From an uncultured bacterium (GTDB taxonomy: Bacteria; Fidelibacterota; Marinisomatia; Marinisomatales; UBA1611): a stretch of DNA of 43,684 nucleotides. The first letter of the stretch is position 1, and each line of letters starts with the position of its first letter. The notes beneath the pieces were generated by a model. It was not told the origin of the DNA, made no database searches, and saw only the letters and a list, made by a program, of their open reading frames with translations. The DNA lies in assembly GCA_905478065.1 (NCBI GenBank), contig CAJQGZ010000023.1, positions 1 to 43,684 of the forward strand, in the 5' to 3' direction. The translations under genes were made by a program, and so were the position numbers. Positions 42,267 through 43,684 of the stretch are shown piece by piece.

Positions 42267-42449
42267 TCAATAGTCGATTAGATCAAACATTGTACCGACT
42301 TCAGTAGTACCATTTGCTCTATATCTTTGTCCAGTTTCAAGATCTTCAATAATCCATTTTTTTGGACATTTAGTTTTAATTATTAGCTGAACAGAAGAAT
42401 TTAATTCTTCAGCTTCTTCTCCACTCTTTAATTTTCTTACGTTTGGCAA
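42267..42449 (-). CDS. Small conserved-looking protein, unknown
   Basis: A 60-residue frame between the MarC and GDPD genes with short spacers on both sides. The product is soluble and mixed-charge, with KKWIIEDLETGQRYRANG near the middle, a strand-rich pattern like a small beta domain. A GAGGTG-like stretch (GAGGTGTC) lies about 6 nt before the ATG, a good ribosome-binding site. This and its even fit within the operon support it as real. Function not recognised. Confidence 0.65.
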   Translation of the reverse strand: MPNVRKLKSGEEAEELNSSVQLIIKTKCPKKWIIEDLETGQRYRANGTTEVGTMFDLIDY

Positions 42450-42480
42450 TTTGACACCTCTTTATTTAATTATTAAATAC

Positions 42481-43122
42481 CTATACTAATCCAAATGTGT
42501 TCTTAATCCCTGAAATAACATATTCTATTGCAAGCGCTCCAAGAAGCAATCCAAATACTCTTTGAATTACACTTAATAAAGACATACTTATAGTTTCAAC
42601 AAGTTTAGAGGATAGCCACATACATATTCCTGCTAAAAACACAGAAAGGGTAACTGGAAAAAAATTAATCATTTTACTTATTATATCTGGTCCCGAATTT
42701 TCTGCAATGAGCATCGTTATCGTAATTGACCCAGGTCCAGCGATAAGCGGAATCGCTAAAGGAAATGTTGCCAATGAAATAACTGAGGCTTCATCGAGAG
42801 CCGTATCTGCTAAATTTTGGCGTCTTTCGTCTCTTTTTTCAAACACCATTTCAAATGCTATAAAAATGAGAAATAGTCCACCAATAATTTTAAAAGAATT
42901 TATATTTATGCCCATGACACTCAATAAAGAATGCCCAAGAATAGAGAAGAAAAATAAGATCACGAATGAGATAACAGTAGCTCTTAAATAGATACGTTTT
43001 ATTTCATTTTTTTTTAGACCATGAGTTATACCTGCAAAAATAGGAATAAGAGCAAAAGGATCTATTGCTACAAAAATCAGTATGAAATTATTTATGAAGG
43101 TGCTTGTGTATGATTCCACCAT
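42481..43122 (-). CDS. MarC-family membrane protein
   Basis: A 213-residue integral membrane protein with six hydrophobic segments. It is recognised by the N-terminal FILIFVAIDPFALIPIF and the central LATFPLAIPLIAGPGSIT, the family hallmark repeated at equivalent places in both halves. The MarC family has no established substrate; the E. coli name came from the mar locus but a role in multidrug resistance is not supported. Starts 43 nt after the CPBP protease gene. Confidence 0.92.
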   Translation of the reverse strand: MVESYTSTFINNFILIFVAIDPFALIPIFAGITHGLKKNEIKRIYLRATVISFVILFFFSILGHSLLSVMGININSFKIIGGLFLIFIAFEMVFEKRDERRQNLADTALDEASVISLATFPLAIPLIAGPGSITITMLIAENSGPDIISKMINFFPVTLSVFLAGICMWLSSKLVETISMSLLSVIQRVFGLLLGALAIEYVISGIKNTFGLV

Positions 43123-43165
43123 GGGAAAATTTAATTAATTATCAGTAGTTCAGCGAACGTTTGAA

Positions 43166-43684
43166 TTATAAAGTACTTGGCTTAAATATCTCAGTCTTCT
43201 GAAAATATCCATCCATATAAAAAATACTTATCATGAGAAAAAGAGTCAAAATAATAGAACCTTCAAATCCAAAGTTTCCACCTGTTAATAATTCATGGCC
43301 ATTTGGTTTTTGTTCAAATAAACTATTAATTTTATTTCCACTAACTTCAAAACCAAATATTGGTCCTTGCAGATAATTCCATGTTAAATGTGCACCTATG
43401 GGAAACCATAAATTATTTTTATGTATTGTATAAATTCCTAAAAATATTCCAGCAAGAAATAAATTTACTAAAGGCAAAATTCCAATATTTGGATTTCCGA
43501 GATGCATAATCATAAAAACCAAGGAAGATATAATCAAAGCAACATACTTATTAAAGGAGCTACTCAAATTATGTAAAATGTATCCTCTTATTGCTATTTC
43601 CTCATTTAACGATACAATCGCAAAAAGGAAAAAATAAAATATTTGATCATATAAAGAAAAATAAGTTAAATCTATTAACGTAAG
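43166..43684 (-). CDS. CPBP-family intramembrane protease, 5' part missing
   Basis: The frame stays open past the TTG at 43567 up to the window edge, so the gene starts outside the window. Extending it brings in the key motif LNEEIAIRGY (EExxxR), coded about 43580-43612, without which the protein would lack its active site. The other motifs follow: FMIMHLGN (FxxxH) and GAHLTWNYLQG (HxxxN). All three motifs of the CPBP (Abi/CAAX protease-like) glutamic intramembrane protease family are thus present. Several hydrophobic segments span the visible 172 residues. Substrate unknown. Confidence 0.88.
   Translation of the reverse strand, partial: LTLIDLTYFSLYDQIFYFFLFAIVSLNEEIAIRGYILHNLSSSFNKYVALIISSLVFMIMHLGNPNIGILPLVNLFLAGIFLGIYTIHKNNLWFPIGAHLTWNYLQGPIFGFEVSGNKINSLFEQKPNGHELLTGGNFGFEGSIILTLFLMISIFYMDGYFQKTEIFKPSTL

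Overview
The window is AT-rich, gene-dense bacterial chromosome. Two secreted proteins end in YPNPFN-type sorting/FlgD-like domains. There is also a TonB-dependent receptor paired with a DUF4249-type lipoprotein, a fused E1 alpha/beta 2-oxoacid dehydrogenase and a mitochondrial-type citrate synthase. Together these point to the Bacteroidota/FCB side of the tree, and the YPNPFN proteins plus a dockerin-like tail in compact AT-rich DNA fit a marine Marinimicrobia (SAR406)-like organism best. That placement is inference; the window has no rRNA or universal marker to fix it. I see no phage, transposon, CRISPR or integrase genes.

Layout. From 286 to 34992 nearly everything is on the minus strand, so transcription runs from high to low coordinates. 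286-2796: lon protease followed by tRNA-Val(UAC) and a terminator. 2938-9401: a tightly coupled run of a pterin synthase-like gene, a queuosine-precursor transporter, folE, lipB, fused E1, E2 and lipA. It joins pterin chemistry to a 2-oxoacid dehydrogenase complex and to the two enzymes that lipoylate it; no E3 is present. 9499-12784: a five-gene unit of mostly unknown function (barrel-like lipoprotein, unknown helical protein, metallo-beta-lactamase-fold hydrolase, DUF309 protein, receiver-like protein). 12823-19855: citrate synthase, then three exported proteins (M14 carboxypeptidase with dockerin-like tail, S8 protease, large unknown protein). 19875-26890: an envelope cluster of an MsbA-like exporter, two tandem TagB/TagF-like transferases, a heptosyltransferase-like GT9, a LicC-like nucleotidyltransferase and a DUF1015 protein. 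26938-29411: exonuclease III and a class III cyclase with three tandem PAS-like repeats. 29679-34992: a BtuF-like protein without signal peptide, a methyltransferase, a TonB-dependent receptor and a DUF4249-type lipoprotein.

The plus-strand island 35072-39369 encodes a GH99-like lipoprotein and then an inositol-phosphate synthase, a CDP-inositol-forming cytidylyltransferase-like enzyme and a TagF-like phosphotransferase. I read the last three as a candidate pathway that makes CDP-inositol and transfers inositol phosphate to a surface acceptor. This is the most likely undescribed system in the window.

The right end (39385-43684, minus strand) carries a CPBP protease cut by the window edge, a MarC protein, a 60-residue unknown, a glycerophosphodiester phosphodiesterase, an OYE-family flavoenzyme and, overlapping it, a protein resembling the phage thymine-hypermodification (aGPT-PPlase / 5-hmdU DNA kinase helical) family. 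Other points worth attention are the pterin synthase, which has Asp at the catalytic Cys position, and the triple PAS cyclase.
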